A stretch of DNA of 64,000 bases from Salinisphaera sp002433465 (GCF_040361435.1 NZ_APNL01000020.1:7392-71391), one strand, 5' to 3'. Counted from the stretch's first letter, positions 51,951 to 62,600 are shown. Notes: generated by a model not told the origin, from the letters alone. Numbers and translations: made by a program.

Positions 51951-53885
51951 ATGGCTTCCGGGCAGTTCAGGCTTCTTGGCGAGCGGCGGTTTTCGCCGTT
52001 CTTCTTTACCCAGTTCCTTGGCGCGTTCAACGACAATCTGTTCAAGAATGCGTTGGTCATCCTCATCGCCTTTCAGGGGTCGAGCTGGGCTATGACCGAG
52101 GGCGGCATGAGCACGAACGTGCTGGTGAACGTGGCGGCGGCGTTGTTCATCCTGCCCTTCTTTCTGTTTTCGGCCACGGCCGGCCAGATTGCGGACAAGT
52201 ACGACAAGGCCACGCTCATGCGCTGGATCAAGGTGCTGGAGATCGTGATCATGGCCGGGGCGGCTGTGGCCTTTGCCCTGCATAGCCTGGTGCTGCTCAT
52301 GCTGCTGTTGTTCCTGATGGGCGCGCAGAGCACCTTGTTCGGGCCGGTGAAGTACGGCTATCTGCCGGCGCATCTGGACAACCGCGAGCTGACCGGCGGC
52401 AACGGCATGGTGGAGCTGGGGACGTTCCTGGCGATTCTGCTCGGCACGATCGCCGGCGGCCAGCTGGTGCATACGGTGGGCGATCGCACGATTGTGATCG
52501 GGGCAAGCGTATTCGTCTTTGCGGTGCTGGGCTGGCTGGTGAGCCTGTTCATTCCGCGTACGGCGCCCAGCGCGCCGGACCTGAAGTTCAACTGGAACCC
52601 GATCACCGAAACGGTGCGCATCGTCGGCTACGCGCGCGAGAACCGGACGATCTTTTTGTCGATCATGGGCATCAGCTGGTTCTGGGCGGTGGGGGCGATC
52701 TATCTGGCGCAGCTGCCCAACTATGTGCGCGTGGATCTGGGCGGCGATGAAACGGTGGTCACCCTGCTGCTGGCGCTGTTTTCCTTTGGTATCGGCATCG
52801 GCTCCATGCTGTGCGACCGGCTTTCGGGCGGGCGGATCGAGCTGGGGCTGGTGCCCTTCGGTGCGGCCGGCCTGGTGTTGTTCGGCGTGGATCTGGGCTT
52901 TGCCGGCGTGGCCACACCCGCCAACGAAGTGGGTCTGGGCGCGTTTCTGGCCCTGGATGGCAGCTGGCGGGTGCTCGCGGATCTGGGCCTGATCGGTCTG
53001 TTCGGCGGTTTTTATATCGTGCCGCTGTATGCGCTTATTCAGGAGCGCGCGCCGCGCGAGCGGCTGTCGCGCATCATCGCGGCCAACAGCATCATCAACG
53101 CGCTGTTCATGGTGCTGGCCTCGCTGTATGCGGTGGGCGCGCTCGCGCTGGGGCTGAGCATTCCGGGGCTGTTTCTGGCCACGGCCATCATGACGGCCGC
53201 GGTGGTGGTGTTCATCTTCACGCTGGTGCCCGAGTTCACCATGCGTTTCATCATCTGGCTGCTGGTGAGCACCATCTACCGGGTGCGCAAGCGCGGGTTG
53301 GAGAACATCCCCGAGGAAGGCGGCGTGCTTCTGGTGTGCAACCACGTGAGCTTCATGGACGGGCTGATTCTGGGCGGCTCGGTACGCCGCCCGGCCCGCT
53401 TCGTGATGTATCACACCATCTTCGATATCCCGGTGTTGTCGTTCATCTTCCGTACCGGCAAGGCCATTCCCATCGCCCCCGCCAAGGAAGACCCGGAACG
53501 CCTGGAAGCCGCCTACGACGACATTGCCCGCGAGCTGGAAGATGGCCAGGTCGTCTGTCTGTTCCCGGAAGGCGCGATCACCCGCGACGGCGAACTTCAG
53601 ACGTTTCGTGAAGGCGTTGAGCGGGTGGTGCGACGCACGCCGGTGCCCGTGGTGCCCATGGCCTTGAGCGGCATGTGGGGCAGCTTCTTTTCGCGCAAGG
53701 GCAGCCCGGCCATGAAGCGGCTGCCGCAGCGGTTTCGGTCGCGTATCGAGCTGATCGCCGGTGAGCCGGTCGCGCCGGAACAGGTGGATGCCGCCGACCT
53801 GCAGCAGCGTGTGCAAGGCATGCTCGACAGCGGCGAGCCGGTGCCGGCGCCTAAGCGCGCGAACCCGCCGGCGACGTCCGGCTGA
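51951..53885 (+). CDS. LplT-type MFS transporter fused to PlsC acyltransferase
   Basis: A 644-residue inner-membrane protein. Residues 1-425 form an MFS lysophospholipid flippase of the LplT type (FTQFLGAFNDNLFKNALVILIAFQ, GPVKYGYLPAHL). Residues 440-630 are a PlsC/AGPAT domain with NHVSFMDG (HX4D near residue 464) and FPEGAITRDGEL (near 537). Full Aas-fusion relatives carry an added acyl-ACP synthetase of about 500 residues; that part is missing here and the gene ends naturally. It may re-acylate lysophospholipids using acyl-ACP or acyl-CoA made elsewhere. The 3' end overlaps the convergent tetR gene by 35 bases. Confidence 0.93.
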   Translation: MASGQFRLLGERRFSPFFFTQFLGAFNDNLFKNALVILIAFQGSSWAMTEGGMSTNVLVNVAAALFILPFFLFSATAGQIADKYDKATLMRWIKVLEIVIMAGAAVAFALHSLVLLMLLLFLMGAQSTLFGPVKYGYLPAHLDNRELTGGNGMVELGTFLAILLGTIAGGQLVHTVGDRTIVIGASVFVFAVLGWLVSLFIPRTAPSAPDLKFNWNPITETVRIVGYARENRTIFLSIMGISWFWAVGAIYLAQLPNYVRVDLGGDETVVTLLLALFSFGIGIGSMLCDRLSGGRIELGLVPFGAAGLVLFGVDLGFAGVATPANEVGLGAFLALDGSWRVLADLGLIGLFGGFYIVPLYALIQERAPRERLSRIIAANSIINALFMVLASLYAVGALALGLSIPGLFLATAIMTAAVVVFIFTLVPEFTMRFIIWLLVSTIYRVRKRGLENIPEEGGVLLVCNHVSFMDGLILGGSVRRPARFVMYHTIFDIPVLSFIFRTGKAIPIAPAKEDPERLEAAYDDIARELEDGQVVCLFPEGAITRDGELQTFREGVERVVRRTPVPVVPMALSGMWGSFFSRKGSPAMKRLPQRFRSRIELIAGEPVAPEQVDAADLQQRVQGMLDSGEPVPAPKRANPPATSG

Positions 53886-54474
53886 CCAGGCCGGCCAGGT
53901 AGTGGGTGATCAGGTCGTCGGTCAGGTGTTCGGTCGCCTGGCCGCCGACCATATGCAGCTTGCCGGTGAGCGTGAGGATGCATACGCCGTGTACCCCGCT
54001 CCATAGCGACTGGGCCGCGGCATCGAGCGCTGCGCCTTCGGCACCCGACACCCGGGCCAGCGGCGCCATGATGAGCTCCACCAGCTGGGCGATACGGGTA
54101 TCGATGAAGTCCGGGCCCGCCACGCCTTCCGGCAGGCGATGCTCGAAACAGGCCCGCCACAGGTTCGGGTGGCCGCGGGCGAAATCCGCATACGCCCGCG
54201 CGGCGCCCAGCAGCTGTTGTTCCGGGTCGTCGGTGGCGGCCACCGCGGCCTGCATGGGCACCCGCAGGCGGTCGAGCGTGCGCGCGTTCACCTGCAGGAT
54301 GAGATCGTCCAGATTGGCGAACACCAGATAGATGGTGCCCGGCGTATAGCCGATCTGCCGGGCGATGGCACGCGCGCTCAGCCCGGCCAGGCCCTTGTCC
54401 ACGATCAGCTGCTCGGCGGCCTCGAGCATGAGATCGCGCAGCTGTTCGCGGGTGTGTTCACTGCGGCGTGCCAT
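53851..54474 (-). CDS. TetR family transcriptional regulator
   Basis: A 207-residue regulator with N-terminal HTH (AAEQLIVDKGLAGLSARAIARQIGYTPGTIYLVFANLDDLILQV, about residues 18-61) and a helical ligand domain of the TetR_C WHG type, typical of repressors. It is convergent with the LplT-PlsC gene and tail-overlaps it. A near-perfect inverted repeat at 54511-54533, just before its start, is probably its own operator; autorepression is inferred. Confidence 0.92.
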   Translation of the reverse strand: MARRSEHTREQLRDLMLEAAEQLIVDKGLAGLSARAIARQIGYTPGTIYLVFANLDDLILQVNARTLDRLRVPMQAAVAATDDPEQQLLGAARAYADFARGHPNLWRACFEHRLPEGVAGPDFIDTRIAQLVELIMAPLARVSGAEGAALDAAAQSLWSGVHGVCILTLTGKLHMVGGQATEHLTDDLITHYLAGLVSRTSPAGSRA

Positions 54475-54510
54475 GGATTATCGCCCGGCCAAATAGGGCC
54501 AGCATAGCGC

Positions 54511-54533
54511 GATAGTGAACGGCGTTCATTATC
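54511..54533. promoter_or_regulatory. Probable TetR operator
   Basis: A 23-base inverted repeat with arms GATAGTGAAC and GTTCATTATC around GGC. One position in each arm does not pair. It lies 37 bases before the tetR start and 70 bases past the stop of the SDR gene. It is different from the shared GAACGATCGTTC box. Confidence 0.65.
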
Positions 54534-54603
54534 GGCACGGCGCCCCGACCCAAGCGGCCGGGCGCAAACCAGGGCGTGCCGTCATATCTTATGACGACAC
54601 GCC

Positions 54604-55371
54604 CTACAGCGTGGACTGCAGATGCCCGCCGTCGACCGTGATCGTGCTGCCGGTCATGTAGCGCCCGGCATCCGAGGCCAGTAGCAGCAGCGGGCCGACC
54701 AGGTCGTCGACATGGCCGAGCTGGCGCTGCGGAATCCGCTTGAGCATCTTCTGCCCGGCGTCGGTTTCGAAAAAGCCGCGATTGATATCGGTAGAGATAT
54801 AGCCCGGCGCGATGGCGTTCACGCGGATGCCGTAGCGTGCCCATTCCAGGGCGAGACTGCGGGTGAGCTGTTCCAGCGCACTTTTCGAGGCCGCATACGG
54901 GGCCAGTGCCGCCGCTACGCGATGGCCGAGAATCGACGTGATGTTGATCACGCTGCCCGGCTTGTCGGCCTCGCGCAGCCGCCGGCCGCATTCGGTGGCT
55001 ACCCGCCAGCAGCCGTTCAGATTCACCTCGATGGTCTTCAGCCAGTCGGCCTCGTCCATGTCCATGGCCGGGGCGGCCGCGGCCACGCCCGCGTTGCAGA
55101 CCACGATATCGACGGTGCCGAACGCTTTTTCCGCTGCGTCGAAGCCGGCAGTAACCGATGCGGTATCGCTGACATCCATGGGCACGACCGTCGCCTCGCC
55201 GCCGGCGTCGCGTACCGCGTCGGCGGTGGTCACGAGCGGGCCTTCGCGGCGCCCGCACAGCACGACTTTCGCCCCGGCCTCGGCCAGCGCGGTAGCAAAA
55301 CCGCTGCCCAGGCCGCCGCCCGCGCCGGTGATAAGCGCAATACGGCCGGTCAGATCGAATCGATCGGTCAT
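54604..55371 (-). CDS. SDR family oxidoreductase
   Basis: A 255-residue classical SDR with TGAGGGLGSG cofactor loop (about residue 15), NAGVAAAAP, catalytic serine in INITSILGH and YAASK. FFETDAGQKMLKRIPQRQLGHVDDLVGPLLLLASDAG and the DGGHLQ end match the gluconate/3-ketoacyl reductase group; VVLCGRRE suggests NADP. Substrate unknown. It is transcribed toward tetR and away from the lysR gene 50 bases upstream, which points in the same direction. Confidence 0.9.
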   Translation of the reverse strand: MTDRFDLTGRIALITGAGGGLGSGFATALAEAGAKVVLCGRREGPLVTTADAVRDAGGEATVVPMDVSDTASVTAGFDAAEKAFGTVDIVVCNAGVAAAAPAMDMDEADWLKTIEVNLNGCWRVATECGRRLREADKPGSVINITSILGHRVAAALAPYAASKSALEQLTRSLALEWARYGIRVNAIAPGYISTDINRGFFETDAGQKMLKRIPQRQLGHVDDLVGPLLLLASDAGRYMTGSTITVDGGHLQSTL

Positions 55372-55420
55372 GGGTATCTCCTGTTGTTGTTCGAAATCGC
55401 GGCAGACGCCTGCCTGGCCG

Positions 55421-56338
55421 TCAGCTTAAATGTTCGCGGGCGATGGCGATAATGCGCTCGCGCAGCCAGCGGTGGGCCACGTCGTGGTGGTCGAGCGCGC
55501 CCCAGGTCATGCCGATATGGAATTCCGGCAGCTCCATCGGCGGGTCGAGCACGGCCAGGCCCAGATGCCGTGCCTGATACCGGGCGATGCGTGCCGGCAG
55601 CGCCACAATCATGTTGCTGTTGGCCACCAGCTCACGCGGCAGCTGATAATGACGGGTAAGCACGCTGATCTGGCGCGAGCGGCCGGTATCGGCCAGCACT
55701 TCGTCGATACGCCCCAGCCCCACGCCGGTCTGGGTGATCAGAATATGTTTTTCCGCAAGAAACGTTTCCAGCGTGAGCTCGCCGTTGGCCTTGACCAGCG
55801 CCGGATGATCCTTGCGGATCAGGCAGGCCATGCGATCGCTCCAGAGCTGCTGCTGGTGGAAATTGGCCGGCAGCTTGCCGAACCGGTTGACCAGCACGTC
55901 CGCCTCGCCCCGCTCGATCTGGTCGATGGCATCGCTGCCCGCGCTGAGAATATTGAGCGCGATGTTCGGCGCCTCGCGCTCGAGCACGCCCACCACATGC
56001 GGCATGAGCACCGAGGCCGCATAGTCGGTAATGAGAATGGTGAACAGCCGCTCGGCGGTGGCCGGTTCGAATGCGCGGTTGGGCGCGATCGCGCTTTCCA
56101 GCTGGGCCAATGCGTTGCGCACCGGACGCTGCAGTTTGAGCGCACGGTCGGTGGGCTGCATGCCGCTGGCGGTGCGTACCAGCACCGGGTCGCCCAGCAG
56201 TTTACGCAGGCGCCGCAGCGCGTTGCTCATCGCCGGCTGGCTCAGATCCATCGCCAGCGCCGCTTTCGTTACGCTGCGCTCACGCAGCAGCGCATCGAGA
56301 AAGACGAGCAGGTTCAGGTCGATATCCCGAACATTCAT
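55421..56338 (-). CDS. LysR family transcriptional regulator
   Basis: A 305-residue LTTR of the NodD/NahR-like branch. Its start MNVRDIDLNLLVFLDALLRERSVTKAALAMDLSQPAMSNALRRLRKLLGDP is characteristic, including the SQPAMSNALRRLR recognition helix. The PBP2-type effector domain (about residues 95-300) includes ITDYAASVLMPHVVGVL. It is in the same direction and 50 bases upstream of the SDR gene and may control it. NahR/NodD relatives respond to aromatic compounds, which is only suggestive. Confidence 0.92.
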   Translation of the reverse strand: MNVRDIDLNLLVFLDALLRERSVTKAALAMDLSQPAMSNALRRLRKLLGDPVLVRTASGMQPTDRALKLQRPVRNALAQLESAIAPNRAFEPATAERLFTILITDYAASVLMPHVVGVLEREAPNIALNILSAGSDAIDQIERGEADVLVNRFGKLPANFHQQQLWSDRMACLIRKDHPALVKANGELTLETFLAEKHILITQTGVGLGRIDEVLADTGRSRQISVLTRHYQLPRELVANSNMIVALPARIARYQARHLGLAVLDPPMELPEFHIGMTWGALDHHDVAHRWLRERIIAIAREHLS

Positions 56339-56400
56339 TGCATGAATACGTGCGCCGCAAAATCAGGCGCAAGCATAGCATCCCGGGCCGGGCAGAATCG

Positions 56401-56562
56401 CTATCGTCGCCGCGCCAGAAAACGGTGGCCGCAGTCGATGCAGCGATAGTAGTTGCGCAGGTTCATCATCTTTCTGAAACCATGTCGGCGTAACGGGAGC
56501 ACGCCAAAGCTTTCGCACTTGGGGCACCGCTCACGATTCTTCTCGACAACTTCGGCCGTCAT
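56401..56562 (-). CDS. Zinc-ribbon micro-protein
   Basis: A 53-residue protein starting MTAEVVEKNRERCPKC and ending CIDCGHRFLARRR. Two CxxC pairs (CPKC, about residues 13-16, and CIDC, about 42-45) with a basic middle (LRRHGFRKMMNLRNYYR) form a zinc ribbon of the nucleic-acid-binding type seen at the start of some transposases and in tiny regulators. The frame is open to 56637, with another ATG there. Neither start has a good ribosome site. Function unknown. Confidence 0.6.
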   Translation of the reverse strand: MTAEVVEKNRERCPKCESFGVLPLRRHGFRKMMNLRNYYRCIDCGHRFLARRR

Positions 56563-56915
56563 GGCAGGTATTGACCGGTTGTGGCAACAGCAAACCTCTA
56601 TGGGCGAGGCACAGGGGCAAGCGTACACCGTTTCCATCGAGCGTATGACAACGATTCATCCACAATTTAACTTGGCCGCGATTCAAATGCGGGCCGTCTC
56701 ATTGCGGGTCAGATACTTAGGAAAAGAATGCTGTATCTGCAAATTAAAATAAATTTCGCTCCACCCTTATTCCGATATTACAGAACGATTACAACGCTAC
56801 AACAACGCGCATTCCGTGCTGCGCCGCCTGCACATACTGCCAGTCAATAGATCAGCGGGTTGGCTTTCGAACCCTCTTTTCTGAACAGCTTTATTTTCTT
56901 ATAGGACTAAAAAAC
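56563..56915. other. Intergenic region before the flavodoxin-like gene
   Basis: 350 bases, AT-rich compared with neighbours, particularly 56725-56790. It may hold the promoter of the flavodoxin-like gene. No gene or clear repeat was seen. Confidence 0.35.
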
Positions 56916-57389
56916 ATGAGCGATACCTGCCGTCACGTCGTGGTGATCGCGCACGCGCCCTCGCCCAACACCCGCCGCCTACGCGATGCGGTGCTACGCG
57001 GCCTGAACAATGCGGACATAGATCGCGTCAGCGCGCGCTGGATCGCGCCGCTGGAGGCCGGGCCGGAAGACGTGCTGGCCGCCGACGCGGTCATCCTCGG
57101 CACGCCGGAAAACCTTGGCACCATGAGCGGCGCGCTCAAGGACTTCTTCGATCGCAGCTACTATCACTGCCTCGACCATACCGACGCGCTGCCCTTCGCG
57201 GTCTATATCCGCGCCGGCCACGACGGCACCGGTACACGACGCGCCATCGAGAGCATTACCGGCGGGCTGCGCTGGAAGGCCATACAGGCACCGTTGATCT
57301 GCCAGGGCACATTCGATTCGGCGTTCGAAAGCCAGTGTGAAGAACTGGGCCTGATGATGGCCGCCGGCCTGGAGTCGGGCCTTTTTTAA
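56916..57389 (+). CDS. Flavodoxin-like/NAD(P)H-dependent FMN reductase family protein
   Basis: A 157-residue flavodoxin-fold protein. It starts VVVIAHAPSPNTRRLRDAVLRGL, where the usual FMN phosphate loop S-x-T-G-N-T is altered to SPNTRR. It continues ADAVILGTPENLGTMSGALKDFFDRSYYH, the WrbA/flavodoxin switch region, and ends with ITGGLRWKAIQAPLICQG. It probably binds FMN and carries electrons, but a partner is not evident. No operon: about 400 bases separate it from the allophanate hydrolase gene. Confidence 0.85.
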   Translation: MSDTCRHVVVIAHAPSPNTRRLRDAVLRGLNNADIDRVSARWIAPLEAGPEDVLAADAVILGTPENLGTMSGALKDFFDRSYYHCLDHTDALPFAVYIRAGHDGTGTRRAIESITGGLRWKAIQAPLICQGTFDSAFESQCEELGLMMAAGLESGLF

Positions 57390-57785
57390 CAGCAGGCATG
57401 ATGAACCTGCACAAAAGATGGGCACGCTGCACCAGATTGGCCCTACGTGCCGGCACGCTGGCCACGGACCTCACGCCACCCGTTGCCGGCCTGGCGAACC
57501 GTATCCCGTAACCGAATGATCGACCCGGCGCCGGAACGACGGCACGTGTCCGCCTGTTTCACTGCCGTCGAAAAACAGGCGTCGGCGCCTGGCCGCCGTG
57601 CATTTTCAATAGCTTCGCCGCCGTTGGCGGCCGCGATGGTGTACCCATTCGCGCGTGGCTAATACGACGACCCGCCGGTTGTCGGGGCGGGTTGGTAGCG
57701 TCGCTTCGACCACCTGAACTCGGATCGACGCCGGGCTGGCATAGGCGTTGCTAAGCGGTTGTATACACCTCTGTATGCAGCTTCT
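57390..57785. other. Upstream region of the allophanate hydrolase operon
   Basis: About 396 bases. One GC-rich hairpin (ACCCGCC 57670-57676 with GGCGGGT 57686-57692) lies about 95 bases before the start. I looked for a guanidine (ykkC-type) riboswitch and did not recognise one. No gene. Confidence 0.4.
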
Positions 57786-59603
57786 ATGACCATTTCGACC
57801 CTGGCCGACTGGCAGGCCACCTACGCCGACAACGCCCATACGCCCCGTAGCGCGCTTCATGCGCTACGCGACAGCCTTGGCAGCGACGACCCGGCATGGA
57901 TTCATATCGTGAGCGGCGCCGAGCTCGACGCCCAGCTCGATGCCTTGGATGCCCGCCTGCAGGGCGCCGGCGGCCAGCCATCGGCCCTACCGCTCTACGG
58001 CGTTCCGTTCGCGGTCAAGGACAATATCGATGTCGCGGGCCTACCCACCACGGCCGCCTGCCCCGCTTTTGCCTATACGCCCGAACGCTCGGCCGCGGCG
58101 GTGGAAAGACTGCAGGCTGCCGGCGCCATCGTTGTCGGCAAGACCAATCTGGACCAGTTCGCGACCGGGCTGGTGGGCACCCGCTCGCCGTATGGGGCCG
58201 TACCCAATGCCTTCGACAGCACTTATATAAGCGGCGGCTCCAGCTCGGGCTCGGCGTCGGTCGTTGCCCGCGGGCTGGTGGCCTTCTCGCTGGGCACCGA
58301 CACGGCCGGTTCCGGGCGCGTGCCGGCCGGCTTCAACAACCTGGTGGGCGTAAAGGCAAGCTGCGGGGCGATCAGTACGCGCGGCGTGGTGCCGGCCTGT
58401 CGGTCGCTGGACTGCGTGTCCATCTTCGCTTTGGATATCGCCGACGCCGACGCCGTCCGCGGCGTGCTGACCGGCTTCGATGACGAAGACGCCTACTCGC
58501 GTAGCGCCCCGCATAACGCCGCCACGGCCAGCGCGTCGGCTACGCCGCGGCTGGGCGTGCCGAGCCAGCCCGAATTCTTCGACGACGACAGTGCACGGGC
58601 CGCCTTCGACGCGGCCGTGACCCATTGGAAAGAGGCCGGCGCCGAAATCGTCGAACTCGATTTCACCCCCTTTCACGAAGCCGCCGCCCTGCTCTACCAG
58701 GGCCCGTGGGTGGCCGAACGCTATGCCGCGGTGGGCGAATTCATCGAGTCGCATGCCGATGCGGCCGATCCGGTGGTGGCCAACATTATCACCGGCGGCA
58801 AGAACGCGACCGCGGTCGATGCCTTTCGCGCCCAGTACGCCCTCGCCGCGCTCAAGCACAAGGCTGATGCACTCATAGCGACCGTAGATGCGCTGCTGGT
58901 ACCGACCGCGCCGAGCATCTATCGCCAGGACGAAATCGCGGCCGAGCCGGTCGCGCTCAACAGCCGGCTGGGTACCTACACCAACTTCGTCAACCTGCTC
59001 GATTATTGTGCCCTGGCCCTGCCGGGCGGTTTTCGCGACGACGGCCTGCCGGTCGGTATCACCGTTATTGCGCCGGCCTGGCAAGACGACCGCCTCGCCG
59101 CACTCGGCGCGCGCTGGCAAAACCACCAGCCCTGGCCGCTGGGCACGGGCAAACGCCTGGCCGCCCAGGTCGCGATCACGCCCGGTGCCGCAGCGGCCGA
59201 CGATGTGGTCCGGGTCGCCGTCGTCGGCGCGCATCTGCGCGGCATGCCGCTGAACTGGCAGCTCACCGAACGCGACGCCCGCTTCGTGGAACAGACAGAG
59301 ACCGCGCCGGAATACCGGCTGCTGGCACTCGCCGGCACCACACCGCCCAAGCCCGGGCTGATCCGCGGCGAGGGGGGCGCGGCCATCCAGGTCGAGCTTT
59401 GGGACGTGCCGGTCAGCGCATTTGGCTCGTTCGTTGCACTCATCCCTGCACCGCTGGGCATCGGCACCTTGCAGCTGGCCGATGGCCGGGAAGTGAAAGG
59501 TTTCATCTGTGAAGGCTGGGCCGCCGACACCGCCCGCGATGTCACTGCCTTTGGCGGCTGGCGGGCCTACATCGCAGATCAACAAGCAAAGGCGAACGAC
59601 TGA
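57786..59603 (+). CDS. atzF: Allophanate hydrolase
   Basis: A 605-residue amidase-signature enzyme that splits allophanate into two ammonia and two CO2. The catalytic lysine sits in PFAVKDNIDV (about residue 80) and the Ser-cisSer pair in GGSSSGSASVVARGLVAFSLGTDTAGSGRVPAGF (about 150-183). The C-terminal domain from about residue 470 (VAVVGAHLRGMPLNWQL to DGREVKGFICE) is the second domain of full-length AtzF/DUR1-type enzymes. ATG 57786 is preferred over an upstream in-frame start. Its stop TGATG overlaps the carboxylase start: the two steps of urea amidolyase are co-expressed. Confidence 0.95.
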   Translation: MTISTLADWQATYADNAHTPRSALHALRDSLGSDDPAWIHIVSGAELDAQLDALDARLQGAGGQPSALPLYGVPFAVKDNIDVAGLPTTAACPAFAYTPERSAAAVERLQAAGAIVVGKTNLDQFATGLVGTRSPYGAVPNAFDSTYISGGSSSGSASVVARGLVAFSLGTDTAGSGRVPAGFNNLVGVKASCGAISTRGVVPACRSLDCVSIFALDIADADAVRGVLTGFDDEDAYSRSAPHNAATASASATPRLGVPSQPEFFDDDSARAAFDAAVTHWKEAGAEIVELDFTPFHEAAALLYQGPWVAERYAAVGEFIESHADAADPVVANIITGGKNATAVDAFRAQYALAALKHKADALIATVDALLVPTAPSIYRQDEIAAEPVALNSRLGTYTNFVNLLDYCALALPGGFRDDGLPVGITVIAPAWQDDRLAALGARWQNHQPWPLGTGKRLAAQVAITPGAAAADDVVRVAVVGAHLRGMPLNWQLTERDARFVEQTETAPEYRLLALAGTTPPKPGLIRGEGGAAIQVELWDVPVSAFGSFVALIPAPLGIGTLQLADGREVKGFICEGWAADTARDVTAFGGWRAYIADQQAKAND

Positions 59604-62600
59604 TGCCAGAACTCGATACCGTGCTGATCGCCAACCGCGGCGAGATTGCCGTACGCATCGCGCGTACGCTCAAGGCCATGGGCGTGAAAAGCGTGGCGGT
59701 CTATGCCGATTCGGATCGCGACAGCGGCCATGTGAACGCGGCTGATCAGGCAATCGCCCTGGGCGGCGACACGGCATCCGAAAGCTATCTCAATGTCGAG
59801 GCCGTGCTGGCCGCTGCCCGCGAAAGCGGGGCCCAGGCGATCGTGCCCGGCTACGGCTTTTTATCAGAGAACGCCGATTTCGCCCGCGCCTGCGAAGACG
59901 CCGGTATCGCCTTTGCCGGGCCCACGCCCGAACAGATCGAACAGTTCGGTCTGAAACACACCGCGCGTGAGCTGGCCGAGAACGCCGGCGTGCCGCTGGC
60001 TCCCGGCACCGGCCTGCTCGACAGCCTGGCCGCCGCGAAAACGGCGGCCGCCGAGCTCGGCTATCCGGTCATGCTCAAATCCACGGCCGGCGGTGGCGGC
60101 ATCGGCCTGTCGCGCTGCAACGACGAGCCCGCGCTGGAAGCCGCGTTCGAAAAGGTCGCCCGGCTGGGCCAGAACTATTTCTCCGACGATGGCGTGTTTC
60201 TGGAACGCTTCATCGAGTCGGCCCGCCACGTCGAAATCCAGATTTTCGGCGACGGCAACGGCACGGTCGTGGCGCTGGGCGAACGCGACTGCTCGCTGCA
60301 GCGGCGCAACCAGAAAGTGGTGGAAGAAACGCCCGCCCCGCATCTGCCCGCAGCCACGCGCGAGGCGATGATGGCGGCCGCGGTGAGCCTGGGCGAGTCG
60401 GTGAACTACCGCTCGGTCGGCACCGTGGAATTCATCTACGACGGGGCCCGCGACGAGTTCTATTTTCTGGAGGTCAATACCCGCCTGCAGGTCGAGCATC
60501 CGATTACCGAAGCGGTGACCGGTATCGACCTGGTCGAATGGATGGTGCAGACCGCGGCCGGCACGCCGCCGGACCTGGCCGCATTCGAGGCCAAACCCCA
60601 GGGCGCGGCCTTCGAGGTGCGTATCTATGCCGAACAGCCGGCACACGACTTCGCCCCCTCGCCCGGCACGCTCACCGAAGTGGTGTTCGCCGAGGAGGCC
60701 CGGGTGGATACCTGGGTCGCCGCCGGCACTGAGGTATCTGCCCATTTCGACCCGATGATCGCCAAGCTCATCGTGCACGGCAATACCCGCGACGACGCAC
60801 TGGCCCGACTGGCCAGCGCGCTGGACGCAACGCGCCTGTCCGGCATTGCCACCAACCTCGACTATCTGCGCCAGATCGTGGCCGACGAACGCTTCGCGGC
60901 CGGCGACGTTTCGACCGCCTTCCTGGCCGATTTCGACTATGCCCCGCCGTTTCTGGAAATCGTCAAACCCGGTACCTATACCAGCATCCAGGACTATCCC
61001 GGACGTACCGGCTACTGGCATATCGGCGTGCCGCCCTCCGGGCCCATGGACGACTACGCCTTTCGGCTGGGCAACGCCATCGTCGGCAACCATGCCTCGG
61101 CCGCGGGGCTGGAATGCACCATTCTCGGGCCGACCATTCGTTTTCATAGCGACGCCACCATCGCCCTTACCGGGGCCAAAACCGAGGCCATGCTCGACGA
61201 TGCGCCGGTCGATTTCTGGGCGCCGGTTTCGGTCAAGCGCGGCCAGACGCTGGTCGTGGGCAAGGCCGAATCGGGCTGTCGTACCTATCTGGCCGTACGC
61301 GGCGGCTTCGACGTGCCCGATTATCTGGGCAGCAAGTCCACATTCGCCCTCGGCCAGTTCGGCGGCCATGCCGGCCGGCCGCTGCGCGCTACCGATATGC
61401 TGGCCATCTGTGATGCCGCCAAGCCCAATGCGCCCACGCCGGCACCCACGCGTGCGCCAAAGGCCGCACCGCCCGAACTGGTGCCCGACTACGGTTCGCA
61501 CTGGGAAATCGGCGTGCTCTACGGCCCGCACGGGGCGCCGGACTTTTTCACCGAAGAATCCATCGCGGAGTTCTTCGCCACCGACTGGGAAGTCCACTAC
61601 AACTCCAATCGTCTCGGCATTCGCCTGAATGGGCCGAAGCCGACATTCGCCCGCGAGGACGGCGGCGAGGCCGGCCTGCACCCGTCGAATATCCACGACA
61701 CCGAATACGCCGTGGGCAGCATCAACTTTACCGGCGATATGCCGGTAATCCTCACCCGCGACGGGCCGAGCCTGGGCGGCTTCGTCTGCCCGGTGACCAT
61801 TGCCGCGGCCGAGCTGTGGAAGGTCGGCCAAGTGGCGCCCGGCGATACCATTCGTTTCGTGCAGCTGGGCTTTGACGAGGCCGCCGCCCTGCAGCGCGAG
61901 CAAAACGCGGCCTGCGACGAGCTGACCGTGCCTAAAGCGCGACAACCGTTGGCCCTGCCGGCGGCGGCAGACACGGTCTCGCCCTGCGTACTGGCCGAAC
62001 GCCCGGCCGAGGGCAGCCGCCCGGCGGTGGCCTATCGCCAGGCCGGCGATCGCTACATTCTGATCGAGTACGGGCCGAACGTGCTGGACCTGCGTTTTCG
62101 ATTGCGCGTTTACCTGCTCATGCAGGCGCTGGAGGCCAACCCGGTCGACGGTATCCTCGAGCTGTCGCCCGGCGTGCGTTCTCTGCAGGTCAACTACGAC
62201 GGCCAGCGTATTCATCAAAGCGATCTGATCGATGCGCTGCTGGCGATCGAAGCCGATCTGCCCGAGGTGGACGATCTCAAGCTCAACACCCGCGTGCTGC
62301 ATCTGCCGCTGGCGTTCGAAGACAGCGCCACGCTGGACGCGGTTTCGCGTTATCGCCAGTCGGTACGCGATACCGCGCCCTGGCTGCCCAACAACGTGGA
62401 CTTCATCCAGCGCATCAACGGCCTGAAGACGCGCGAACAGGTACAGGAAACCATCCTCGCGGCCAGCTATATGGTGCTCGGTCTGGGTGATGTCTATCTC
62501 GGCGCGCCCTGTGCCGTGCCGGTGGACCCGCGCCATCGGCTGGTCACATCCAAATACAACCCGGCACGCACCTATACCGCCGAAGGCACGGTGGGCATCG

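Noticed and set aside
57390..57785. Guanidine riboswitch before the urea carboxylase operon
   Set aside because: Only one GC-rich hairpin was seen; the conserved ykkC or mini-ykkC loops were not recognised.
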